Assembly: GCA_023439835.1 (NCBI GenBank)
Contig: JAEXUW010000013.1
Location: forward strand, 62,001 to 126,000
Direction of reading: 5' to 3'
Length of the DNA: 64,000 nt
Source of the DNA: Bacillota bacterium
Lineage (GTDB): Bacteria > Bacillota > Clostridia > Oscillospirales > Ruminococcaceae
Shown here: positions 41,557-49,351 of the stretch, piece after piece
Numbering within the stretch: position 1 is the stretch's first letter
How the letters are laid out: each line of letters starts with the position of its first letter
Notes under the pieces: model-generated
Told to the model about the DNA's origin: nothing
Databases searched by the model: none
Seen by the model: only the letters and a program-made list of their open reading frames with translations
Translations under genes and position numbers: made by a program

Positions 41557-43317
41557 ATAAAGTGAACGCTTAACGTAGCTTGTGTGGAGAATTTTGTGAG
41601 CCTTGTGTGAGCCGGGCTTTTCAAGATACTCGTCATAAAGCTTCTTAATAGCCTCATTTTTATGCGACTTTCTAACTGACTTATTAGCGTCATTCTTATA
41701 AAGTGCGCTTGCTCTGACTGCTCTGAGGTCGACTGTGTTTCTGACAGAAGCAGGCTGCTGAGGCTGTCCGCCGCCGTTTACACAACCGCCGGGGCATCCC
41801 ATGATTTCGATGAAATGATAGGTTTCCTCGCCGCTCTTGACCTTGTCAAGAAGCTCTCTTGCGTTTGCTAAGCCTGAAGCGATTGCAACCTTAATATCCA
41901 TTCCGGCAACTGTGTAGGTTGCAGTTTTGATTCCCTGAACGCCTCTGACGTCCTTGAAATCAACATCGGGAAGCTCTTCGCCTGTCAAAACGTCAACGGC
42001 AGTTCTAAGAGCAGCCTCCATAACTCCGCCTGTTGCGCCGAAGATAACAGCGGCACCGGTGGATTCACCGAGAGGATTGTCAAAGCTTTCATCAGGAAGC
42101 TCAAGGAATCTGATTCCCGCACGGTCAATCATTCTCGCAAGTTCACGTGTTGTGATAGCGTAATCAACATCGGGAACGCCGGCAGCGTTCTCGTCCTCAC
42201 GGCCGATTTCAAACTTCTTGGCTGTACAAGGCATTACCGCAACCATAACGATATCCTTAGGGTCAATACCCATTTTCTCGGCGTAATATGTCTTTGCGAT
42301 TGCGCCGAACATTTGCATCGGTGATTTACAGCTTGAAAGATTCTCAATCATATCAGGGTAGTAATGCTCACAGTATTTAATCCATCCGGGTGAGCATGAA
42401 GTAATCATCGGAAGAACTCCGCCGTTTTTAACTCTGTCGAGGAACTCGGTTGCTTCCTCCATAATAGTAAGGTCAGCGGCAAAGTCGGTGTCGAACACCT
42501 TTGCAAAGCCGAGTCTTCTCAAAGCGGCAACCATCTTGCCCTCAACGTCTGTTCCGATAGGAAGCCCGAAAGCTTCACCGAGTGCCGCTCTGACAGCCGG
42601 AGCCGTCTGAACGATAACGTGCTTTGTTTCGTCGGCGAGAATGTTGAATACATCCCCAGTATTGTCCTTTTCAGCGAGAGCACCGGTCGGACAAACTGCG
42701 ATACACTGACCGCAGGATACACAGCTTGTTTCGCCAAGCCCCATATCAAACGGAGAGCCGATAAAGGTTTTGAAGCCTCTTTCATTTGCGCCGATAACGC
42801 CGATAGCCTGAGTTTTTTCACAGACAGCGATACAGCGGCGGCAGAGAATACATTTATTGTTATCTCTGTACATATGAGCGGAAGAATTGTCTATTTCATA
42901 AGTTTCGTTTAATCCGTCGAATACACCCTCGTCGTCAACATTAAGATCTTTGCAAAGCTTCTGAAGCTCACAGTCGCCGCTTCTCACGCATGAAAGACAG
43001 CTTCTGTCGTGTGTTGAAAGAATAAGCTGAAGGGTTTTCTTTCTTGAATCTAAAACCTTAGGAGTGTTTGTGAATACAACCATTCCCTCTGTTATAGGAT
43101 AAACACAGGCGGTTACAATTCTCTTCGGGCCGAGAGCGTCCCCTCTTTTTTCCTGAATCTCAACAACGCAAATACGGCATGCACCGATTTCGTTGATTTC
43201 CTTCAGATAGCAAAGGGTAGGTATTTCAATGCCGGCTTTTCTGCACGCTTCAAGGACACTAGAGCCTTTTTCGGCAGAAACAGCAAGGCCGTTAACCTTG
43301 ATATTTACCATTTCCAT
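41554..43317 (-). CDS. hydA: [FeFe] hydrogenase catalytic subunit HydA (HndD-like)
   Basis: Catalytic subunit of an electron-bifurcating-type hydrogenase: it couples ferredoxin and NAD(P)H oxidation to H2 production (or the reverse). The 587-residue protein has an N-terminal [2Fe-2S] (Cys36, 47, 50, 71), the His-Cys3 [4Fe-4S] (STHDRSCLSCVRSGDC), two ferredoxin clusters (CILCRRCIAVCEKTQ, CVSCGQCIAVCPTGAL) and the H-cluster loops TSCSPGW, MPCTAKKFE and MGCPGGCVNGG. L1 reads TSCSPGW rather than TSCCPGW; I recall this as common in HndD-type enzymes. GGGAGG precedes the ATG. It is the last gene of its operon. Confidence 0.95.
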   Translation of the reverse strand: MEMVNIKVNGLAVSAEKGSSVLEACRKAGIEIPTLCYLKEINEIGACRICVVEIQEKRGDALGPKRIVTACVYPITEGMVVFTNTPKVLDSRKKTLQLILSTHDRSCLSCVRSGDCELQKLCKDLNVDDEGVFDGLNETYEIDNSSAHMYRDNNKCILCRRCIAVCEKTQAIGVIGANERGFKTFIGSPFDMGLGETSCVSCGQCIAVCPTGALAEKDNTGDVFNILADETKHVIVQTAPAVRAALGEAFGLPIGTDVEGKMVAALRRLGFAKVFDTDFAADLTIMEEATEFLDRVKNGGVLPMITSCSPGWIKYCEHYYPDMIENLSSCKSPMQMFGAIAKTYYAEKMGIDPKDIVMVAVMPCTAKKFEIGREDENAAGVPDVDYAITTRELARMIDRAGIRFLELPDESFDNPLGESTGAAVIFGATGGVMEAALRTAVDVLTGEELPDVDFKDVRGVQGIKTATYTVAGMDIKVAIASGLANARELLDKVKSGEETYHFIEIMGCPGGCVNGGGQPQQPASVRNTVDLRAVRASALYKNDANKSVRKSHKNEAIKKLYDEYLEKPGSHKAHKILHTSYVKRSLY

Positions 43318-43334
43318 TCTTCTATTTCCTCCCG

Positions 43335-45128
43335 TTACTTCTTAACAATTGCGCCAAAGCGGCATTTTTCAATACAAGCACCGCACTTGATACACTTTGT
43401 CTTGTCAATGACGTGTGGGTTCTTGACTTCGCCTGAGATTGCATCGACAGGGCATACTCTAGCACAGAGCGTACAGCCCTTGCACTTGTCGGGAATAATT
43501 TCAATTGAGAGAAGATCCTTACAAACTCCGGCGGGACATTTTTTGTCAACGACATGGGCAAGATACTCGTCACGGAAGAATTTCAGTGTTGAAAGCACAG
43601 GGTTCGGTGCGGTCTGTCCGAGTCCGCAGAGTGAGTTAGCCTTGATGTAGTAGCAAAGCTCCTCAAGCTTGTCGAGATCCTCAAGCGTACCGTTGCCCTT
43701 TGTGATTTTATCAAGAATTTCATAAAGTCTTTTTGTTCCCACGCGGCAGGGTGTGCACTTTCCGCAGGACTCGTCAACGGTGAATTCGAGGAAGAACTTT
43801 GCGATGTCAACCATACAGTTATCCTCGTCCATAACGATAAGTCCGCCTGAGCCCATCATTGAGCCGATAGCGATAAGGTTGTCATAGTCAATCGGGATAT
43901 CATAATGTTCTAAAGGAATACATCCGCCTGAAGGTCCGCCAGTTTGGGCAGCCTTAAATTTCTTGCCGTTCGGAATACCGCCGCCGATTTCTTCAATAAC
44001 CTCACGCAGAGTTGTTCCCATAGGGATTTCAACAAGGCCTGTGTTTTTGATTTTTCCGCCGAGGGCGAATACCTTAGTGCCCTTAGACTTTTCTGTTCCC
44101 ATTGAAGAGAACCACTGTGCGCCGTTGTTTATGATAAGCGGAATATTAGCGTAGGTTTCAACGTTGTTTAGAATTGTCGGCTTTCCGAAAAGTCCCTTCT
44201 CAGCCGGGAACGGCGGACGGGGACGAGGCTCACCTCTGTTACCCTCAATTGAGGTCATAAGAGCTGTTTCCTCACCGCAGACGAATGCGCCGGCGCCGAG
44301 TCTTAAGCCGATATCGAAATTAAAGCCTGTTCCGAAAATATCATTTCCGAGAAGACCGTATTCTCTAGCCTGATTGATTGCAATTTCAAGACGCTTTACA
44401 GCAATAGGATACTCCGCACGGACGTAAATATACCCCTGTGACGCACCAATTGCATAGCCAGCAATAGCCATAGCCTCAAGAATAACGTGAGGGTCACCCT
44501 CAAGTACAGAACGGTCCATAAATGCGCCTGGGTCGCCTTCGTCGGCGTTACAGCAGACATATTTCTGGTCGGCATCGGGAACAAGGTTTTTAGCAAGCTT
44601 CCACTTCATACCAGTGGGGAAGCCTCCTCCTCCTCTTCCTCTCAAGCCTGAGTCGAGAATAGTCTGAATAACATCATCCGGTGTCATCTCAGTGAGAACT
44701 TTTCCGAGAGCGGTATAACCGTCAGTAGCAATGTACTCTTCAATATTTTCGGGGTTGATAACGCCGCAGTTTCTCAAAGCGATACGATGCTGCTTCTTAT
44801 AGAAGCCTGTTTCGTTAAGAGAAATAATACCCTCGTCTGTTACTGTTTCGTTATAAACAAGGCGAGTTACGATTCTTCCCTTTAAAAGATGCTCTGAAAC
44901 AATTTCGGGGATATCCTCAGCCTTGACCATTGAATAGAAGGTGCCTTCTGGATAAATAATCATGATAGGGCCGAGAGCACATAGTCCGAAACAGCCCGTT
45001 TTTACAATCTGAACCTCTGTTGAGAGTCCGTTTTTGTCAATCTCTGACTGGAGAGTGTCAATAATAATCTGGCTTCCGGAAGAAGTACATCCCGTTCCGC
45101 CGCAGACCAGCACATGTGAACGATACAT
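43335..45128 (-). CDS. hydB: bifurcating hydrogenase subunit HydB (NuoF-like)
   Basis: The 597-residue flavoprotein binds NAD(H) and FMN. It has an N-terminal thioredoxin-like [2Fe-2S] domain (CGGTGCTSSGS), the NuoF core (LRGRGGGGFPTGMKWK, CNADEGDPGAFMDR, GAGAYVCGEETAL-type segment GAGAFVCGEET), the CGKCTPCRVGTKRL cluster ligands, and two C-terminal [4Fe-4S] motifs (CKGCTLCARVCPV, CIKCGACIEKCRF). It belongs to HydABC/HndABCD systems that confurcate electrons. GGAGG precedes the ATG, and hydA follows after 17 bases. Confidence 0.95.
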   Translation of the reverse strand: MYRSHVLVCGGTGCTSSGSQIIIDTLQSEIDKNGLSTEVQIVKTGCFGLCALGPIMIIYPEGTFYSMVKAEDIPEIVSEHLLKGRIVTRLVYNETVTDEGIISLNETGFYKKQHRIALRNCGVINPENIEEYIATDGYTALGKVLTEMTPDDVIQTILDSGLRGRGGGGFPTGMKWKLAKNLVPDADQKYVCCNADEGDPGAFMDRSVLEGDPHVILEAMAIAGYAIGASQGYIYVRAEYPIAVKRLEIAINQAREYGLLGNDIFGTGFNFDIGLRLGAGAFVCGEETALMTSIEGNRGEPRPRPPFPAEKGLFGKPTILNNVETYANIPLIINNGAQWFSSMGTEKSKGTKVFALGGKIKNTGLVEIPMGTTLREVIEEIGGGIPNGKKFKAAQTGGPSGGCIPLEHYDIPIDYDNLIAIGSMMGSGGLIVMDEDNCMVDIAKFFLEFTVDESCGKCTPCRVGTKRLYEILDKITKGNGTLEDLDKLEELCYYIKANSLCGLGQTAPNPVLSTLKFFRDEYLAHVVDKKCPAGVCKDLLSIEIIPDKCKGCTLCARVCPVDAISGEVKNPHVIDKTKCIKCGACIEKCRFGAIVKK

Positions 45129-45142
45129 TGTGTATTTCCTCC

Positions 45143-45502
45143 TTATTTAACTGTATATGCCGATACAGCCTGTCCTCTTACAAGGTGCTGTTCGACAACT
45201 TCTTTAGCCTTTTCGGCGTCCATTTTTATATAAGTAACCTTTTCTTTTCCCGGCTCTGTGATTTCAACGATTGGCTCATACATACACATGCCGATACAGC
45301 CTGTCTGTGTTACCACGACATTTTTAAGTCCCTTTTCCTGAACCAAATCAGAAAAAGCTTTAAGCACCGGTCTTGCGCCGGCCGCAATACCGCAGGTTGC
45401 CATACCGACAACAACGCGGGTTACATTCTCTTCATCGGCACGAAGACCGACCTGAGACTGCATTCTATCACGAATCGCTTTTAATTCTTCAAGTGATTTC
45501 AT
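45143..45502 (-). CDS. (2Fe-2S) ferredoxin-domain protein of hyd operon
   Basis: A 119-residue thioredoxin-like [2Fe-2S] protein. Cys ligands are in VGMATCGIAAGARP and TQTGCIGMCMYEPIVEI, and a helical C-terminal tail ends the protein. It resembles the fused first domain of HydB and the separate HndB subunit of the Desulfovibrio Hnd hydrogenase. It likely carries electrons within the bifurcating complex. It lies between the GHKL ATPase gene and hydB. Confidence 0.9.
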   Translation of the reverse strand: MKSLEELKAIRDRMQSQVGLRADEENVTRVVVGMATCGIAAGARPVLKAFSDLVQEKGLKNVVVTQTGCIGMCMYEPIVEITEPGKEKVTYIKMDAEKAKEVVEQHLVRGQAVSAYTVK

Positions 45503-45526
45503 CTTAATCCTCCTGTTTAGTAATAA

Positions 45527-46084
45527 TCAAATGATAACTCCATTTAAAATTTCCTTGTGATTTTCAAAAAGAAAGTCCTGAATGTATTCCCTGACCTCGG
45601 GTGTGCTGAAAGGCACATCACCAAGCACCTCACGGAATTCTTTCGTGTCCAAGACAAACTCCCTTTTGTCAATCATAAACCTGTATAAGAAGTCAATATT
45701 GTCATTGAATGTGACAAGCGTTGTCATGGTGGAAGTCATATCGCCCAGTGGCATTCTGTCAATGTTTGAAAGACAAAAAACCGCTTTAACGACCGTTCCC
45801 ACGCCAGGCTCTGAATTTATTTCAAAGCTTCCGCCTGTGCTTTCCGCCGCCATCTTGAAAAATGGTATACCCAGCCCGACCTTTCGGGTTGTCCTCGTTG
45901 TGAAAAAAGGGTCGGTAACATTCTCAAGCTGTTCCTTTGTCATGCCGCAGCCGTTATCAGAAATGATAATCGTCAGCAAATCGGCAGAGGTGTCTACTAT
46001 TACTGATATTTCAATAAGAGAAGCCTTGGCGGTAACCGAGTTCTGAGCAACGTCAAGAACATTCAATGAAAGCTCTGTCATCAT
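45527..46084 (-). CDS. GHKL-type ATP-binding protein in hyd operon
   Basis: A 185-residue histidine-kinase-like ATPase domain without a sensor or phospho-acceptor domain. N box LNVLDVAQNS, G1 box SDNGCGM, F box DPFFTTRTTRKVGLGIPFF and G2-like GVGTVV are all present in residues 5-110, and ~75 further residues follow. Such stand-alone ATPases sit in many bacterial hydrogenase operons with unknown role, perhaps as a kinase or chaperone. Its start overlaps the hydC stop (ATGA). A second GHKL protein is encoded across the divergent promoter. Confidence 0.9.
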   Translation of the reverse strand: MMTELSLNVLDVAQNSVTAKASLIEISVIVDTSADLLTIIISDNGCGMTKEQLENVTDPFFTTRTTRKVGLGIPFFKMAAESTGGSFEINSEPGVGTVVKAVFCLSNIDRMPLGDMTSTMTTLVTFNDNIDFLYRFMIDKREFVLDTKEFREVLGDVPFSTPEVREYIQDFLFENHKEILNGVII

Positions 46085-46578
46085 AAATCCTGATATTTTT
46101 TAAGAATACCCTCAACGTCGTCAATTGTCAGACGGCCGTAAACGTCTTCATTTACAGTCAGGACGGGAGCAAGACCGCAAGCGCCAATACAACGACAGGC
46201 TTCAAGTGAATACTTTCCGTCAGCTGTACATTCGCCACCGGAGATGCCCAGCTTCTCCATGAGCTTGTTGTAAATGTCGCCTGAGCCCTTGACATAGCAG
46301 GCTGTTCCCAGACATACTGAAATCTTGTACTTGCCCTTTGGATTAAGTGAAAACTGTGAGTAGAACGTAACTACTCCGTAGATTTTTTCAAGAGGAATAT
46401 TCATTTCAACGGCGATTATCTTCTGAACTTCAATGGGAAGATAGCCGTAAACCTCCTGAGCTTCCTGAAGAACAGGCATTAGTGCACCCTTGTCACCCTT
46501 GTGGCGGGCAACGATTTCGAGAAGCTTTTCTTCCTGTTCCTTTGTGCCGCAAAACGGCACAGTTGTTTTAGAACCCAT
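46081..46578 (-). CDS. hydC: bifurcating hydrogenase subunit HydC (NuoE-like)
   Basis: A 165-residue thioredoxin-like [2Fe-2S] subunit. The four Cys ligands are in VCLGTACYVKGS and ACRCIGACGLAPVLTVNE, with the family N-terminal helix bundle (GALMPVLQEAQEVYGYLP). It passes electrons in the HydABC complex and is the first gene of the operon. GGAGGTT precedes its ATG. Confidence 0.95.
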   Translation of the reverse strand: MGSKTTVPFCGTKEQEEKLLEIVARHKGDKGALMPVLQEAQEVYGYLPIEVQKIIAVEMNIPLEKIYGVVTFYSQFSLNPKGKYKISVCLGTACYVKGSGDIYNKLMEKLGISGGECTADGKYSLEACRCIGACGLAPVLTVNEDVYGRLTIDDVEGILKKYQDL

Positions 46579-46674
46579 TTTAGAACCTCCTTGATTAATG
46601 GCGGTTAAGCCGCAGTTAACTGGAAAAGGTCATTTTCCTTTCAGCATAACAATAATAATTATTGTAGCACAAAG

Positions 46675-46692
46675 TTGTTAAAAAATCTACAA
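46675..46692. promoter_or_regulatory. candidate Rex-binding site upstream of hyd operon
   Basis: TTGTTAA AAAA TCTACAA fits the Rex consensus TTGTTAAnnnnTTAACAA at 12 of 14 fixed bases. Rex senses the NADH/NAD+ ratio and controls fermentation and hydrogenase genes in Clostridia. The site is about 100 bases upstream of the hydC start, in the likely promoter region. Confidence 0.5.
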
Positions 46693-46837
46693 ATATATCT
46701 TACATACTAAAGCGATTTTTTTTATTATATTTGCACAAAATGCACAATGTTTAACCCTCATATATCGGCTCCACCATAACTTTACACAGAAAAAACTAAT
46801 TTTTTTCGTACTATTTGTCAGTTATAATAATTACATC

Positions 46838-46866
46838 TTGAAAAAGTATTGTGAGAATGATATAAT
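46838..46866 (+). promoter_or_regulatory. promoter of DRTGG-hydrogenase-like operon
   Basis: -35 TTGAAA (46838-46843) and -10 TATAAT (46861-46866) have 17-base spacing, about 46 bases before the first ATG. Confidence 0.8.
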
Positions 46867-46912
46867 AATATATTAAGAAATTAACCAAGATTTTTTGGGG
46901 AGGGCAGAATTT

Positions 46913-47263
46913 ATGACCGTTGACGATATCAGGAAACTGCTGAATGCCGAGGTGCTTTGCTGTGGTGAGCTCACGACGAAAGAGGTTCATACCGCCTGCG
47001 GATCTGACATGATGAGCGATGTTTTGGCTTTTGTGAAGGACCAGTCTGTTCTTCTGACGGGGCTGTGCAATCCACAGGTGATAAGAACCGCCGAAATGAT
47101 GGACATGGTGTGCATCTGCTTTGTCAGGGGGAAAAATCCTGACGAAACAATGATTACACTTGCCGAAGAAAGAGGTATAGTTCTTTTGAAGACTGAGCTT
47201 AGAATGTTTGCTGCCTGTGGAATTTTATATGAAAATGGACTTCATGGAGGTGCATCACATTGA
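46913..47263 (+). CDS. DRTGG-domain protein 1
   Basis: The 116-residue protein consists almost entirely of a DRTGG-type domain (VDDIRKLLNAEVLCCGELTTKEV, SVLLTGLCNPQVIRTAEMMDM, ERGIVLLKTELRMFAACGIL). DRTGG domains act as ligand-binding modules linked to CBS pairs and phosphotransacetylases. I use ATG 46913, which has GGGAGGG before it. It heads an operon with a hydrogenase-like protein. The ligand is unknown. Confidence 0.85.
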   Translation: MTVDDIRKLLNAEVLCCGELTTKEVHTACGSDMMSDVLAFVKDQSVLLTGLCNPQVIRTAEMMDMVCICFVRGKNPDETMITLAEERGIVLLKTELRMFAACGILYENGLHGGASH

Positions 47264-47685
47264 GTGACACAATACACCTTACATATACTGTCAGCGGTGA
47301 TGATTTCACGAGGGCGGGTGAAGCCTCAAGTGATTTAAAGTCAAAGCTCAAACAGATGGGTGTTGACCCTGAGGTTATCAGAAAGGTTGCCATAGCCATG
47401 TATGAGGGTGAAATAAATATGGTTATTCACGCTCACGGGGGGACAATTGACGTTGACATTTCGCCAAATGAAATTATAATGCTGTTAAAGGATAACGGCC
47501 CTGGAATTGTTGATATACAAAAGGCAATGCAGGCTGGCTATTCGACGGCGACTGAAAACATTCGCTCACTGGGCTTTGGTGCGGGAATGGGACTCCCGAA
47601 TATGGAGAAGTATTCTGACGATATGAAAATCGACACTGAAATCGGCGTTGGCACGACCGTCACCATGAAGGTTGAAATGAAATAG
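47260..47685 (+). CDS. GHKL ATP-binding protein, RsbW/anti-sigma type
   Basis: The 141-residue protein has the RsbW/SpoIIAB ATPase layout: N box KVAIAMYEGEINMVIHAH (E..N..H), G1 box LKDNGPGI and G2 region LGFGAGMGLPNMEKY. Anti-sigma kinases of this type phosphorylate an STAS partner, but no STAS protein is encoded here. It starts with TTG overlapping the DRTGG gene stop (CATTGA), with GGAGGTG upstream. It may signal from the hydrogenase-like protein encoded next. Confidence 0.9.
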   Translation: MSDTIHLTYTVSGDDFTRAGEASSDLKSKLKQMGVDPEVIRKVAIAMYEGEINMVIHAHGGTIDVDISPNEIIMLLKDNGPGIVDIQKAMQAGYSTATENIRSLGFGAGMGLPNMEKYSDDMKIDTEIGVGTTVTMKVEMK

Positions 47686-47731
47686 CTTAACACTTTTAAT
47701 ATGTATATTTTCGGAGGAGGAGGGTTTTTCG

Positions 47732-49003
47732 ATGGACACTTTTATTAATTCAGTGCGCCTTGACAGTGATCTTTGCAAAGGCTGTATTCACTGCATTAAG
47801 CGCTGTCCCACACAGGCGATTCGCGTGAGCAACGGAAAAGCCCGTATCATCAGGGAGTTTTGTATTGACTGTGGCGAGTGTATTAGAGTATGCCCTCACC
47901 ATGCGAAAAAGGCGACGTATGATCCGATTGAAATCATGGATAAGTTTGAGTATACGGTTGCCCTGCCTGCTCCGTCATTATATGGCCAGTTTAATAATCT
48001 TGATGACATAAATATAATTCTCAGGGCATTGAAGCTCATGGGCTTTGACGACGTTTATGAGGTCAGCGGCGCGGCTGAGCTTGTCAGTGAAATGTCACGC
48101 AACTATATCGACAATCATAAAGACAAAAGGCCTTTTATCAGCTCGGCTTGTCCGTCGGTAGTGCGGCTTATAAGAGTTCGCTTTCCTAATTTAATAGAGC
48201 ATCTTCTTCCGTTTTATGAGCCGATGGAGATTGCGGCATCTATGGCAAAAGAAAAGGCTGTTCGTGAAACGGGGCTTCCGCCTGAAAAAATCGGCGTTAT
48301 TTTTATTTCGCCCTGTCCGGCAAAGGTCACATCTGTCTATGCACCGCTTGGACGAGACGTTTCATCGGTTGACGGCGTTATCGCCATTAAAGAGGTTTAT
48401 CCTAAGCTTCTTCCCTTTATGAAGCAGACCGCGGATGAGGAGCAGGAGCTTGCTATTTCGGGAAAAATCGGCATTAGCTGGGGCGGAAGCGGCGGTGAAG
48501 CCGGCGGACTTCTGATAGACAGCTATCTTGCCGCTGACGGAATTGAGAATGTTATTCATGTTCTTGAGGACCTTGAGGACCAGAAGTTTTCAGACCTTGA
48601 ATTTATAGAGCTTAACGCTTGCAGCGGCGGTTGTGTCGGCGGTGTTTTGCAGGTTGAAAATCCGTATGTCGCAAAATCGAGAATAAAGAGGCTAAGGCGA
48701 TATCTTCCTGTTTCAAGAACGCATCTTGAGGAAGATATAAATGAAAAGCAGTATATGAACAAGAAAATACGGTATGAGCCTGTTTTCAAGCTTGGGACGA
48801 GCATGCTTGAAAGCCTTCACATGATGGCGCAGGTTGAGGAGATATGCAAAAGACTCCCCGGACTTGACTGCGGCTCTTGCGGTGCGCCGACCTGTAAGGC
48901 GCTTGCTGAGGACGTTGTCAGGGGAGTGGCAAAGGAGAAGGATTGTATTCATCTTCTTCGTGAATATATTCATAAGCTGTCGGATGATTTAAACAGGCTG
49001 TAA
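47732..49003 (+). CDS. [FeFe]-hydrogenase-like protein, degenerate H-cluster site (putative sensor)
   Basis: A 423-residue protein: two ferredoxin [4Fe-4S] motifs (Cys15/18/21/25 and Cys44/47/50/54), a hydrogenase C-terminal domain, then a Fes-type [4Fe-4S] motif (LDCGSCGAPTCKA, Cys380/383/388 with Cys405). H-cluster loops are altered: L1 SSACPSV (Ala for the proton-transfer Cys), L2 SPCPAKVT (Lys198 kept, the following Glu missing), L3 NACSGGCVGG. The four cluster Cys (140, 195, 297, 301) remain. That matches sensory-type hydrogenases (HydS), which have low activity, rather than a catalytic enzyme. It likely senses H2 or redox state and signals to the neighbouring ATPase. No PAS or kinase domain is fused. 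Confidence 0.85.
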   Translation: MDTFINSVRLDSDLCKGCIHCIKRCPTQAIRVSNGKARIIREFCIDCGECIRVCPHHAKKATYDPIEIMDKFEYTVALPAPSLYGQFNNLDDINIILRALKLMGFDDVYEVSGAAELVSEMSRNYIDNHKDKRPFISSACPSVVRLIRVRFPNLIEHLLPFYEPMEIAASMAKEKAVRETGLPPEKIGVIFISPCPAKVTSVYAPLGRDVSSVDGVIAIKEVYPKLLPFMKQTADEEQELAISGKIGISWGGSGGEAGGLLIDSYLAADGIENVIHVLEDLEDQKFSDLEFIELNACSGGCVGGVLQVENPYVAKSRIKRLRRYLPVSRTHLEEDINEKQYMNKKIRYEPVFKLGTSMLESLHMMAQVEEICKRLPGLDCGSCGAPTCKALAEDVVRGVAKEKDCIHLLREYIHKLSDDLNRL

Positions 49004-49015
49004 AGGAATGAGAAT

Positions 49016-49351
49016 ATGACTGTAAAAGAGCTTTCAGAAAAGTGCAGCTTTCGGATTTTTAATATGGGTGACGGTGAAGCTGAGATTTCCGGCGTTTATT
49101 GCTGTGACCTTTTGAGTGTGGTAATGGGCAGGGCATTCAGCCGTTGCGCATGGGTGACTGTTATGGGGAATATCAATTCGATTGCTGTTGCGTCACTGAC
49201 CGATATGAGCTGTATTGTGCTTTCGGATACTGCCGTTCTTGATGATGCCGCTTTGGAAAAAGCGAAGCTTCAAAAGGTTACTATATTAAAGAGCGAGCTT
49301 CCCATATTTGAAACCGCTTTGGCAATTCACAAGGCTGTCGGCAATGCTTAG
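49016..49351 (+). CDS. DRTGG-domain protein 2
   Basis: The 111-residue protein is a second DRTGG-like domain, diverged from the 46913 protein. It has VKELSEKCSFRIFNMGDGEAEISGVYCCDLLSVVMG, ITNIAVASLTDMSC-like text (INSIAVASLTDMS), and ends with ILKSELPIFETALAIHKA, which aligns by eye with LLKTELRMFAACGIL of the first. AAAGGA precedes the ATG. Its last codons overlap the PHP gene start. Confidence 0.8.
   Translation: MTVKELSEKCSFRIFNMGDGEAEISGVYCCDLLSVVMGRAFSRCAWVTVMGNINSIAVASLTDMSCIVLSDTAVLDDAALEKAKLQKVTILKSELPIFETALAIHKAVGNA

Larger units (their letters stand above)
46579..46912. other. divergent intergenic region, hyd / DRTGG operons
   Basis: No gene is seen in these 334 bases. The part near hydC holds a small GCGGTTAAGCCGC hairpin and a Rex-like box. 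The rest is AT-rich and ends in a good plus-strand promoter. I find no riboswitch I recognise. Confidence 0.7.

Noticed and set aside
41554..43317. L1 motif TSCSPGW in HydA as a defect
   Set aside because: The second Cys of the textbook TSCCPGW is Ser, but four cluster Cys remain and I recall this variant in many HndD-type enzymes. I treat it as normal.
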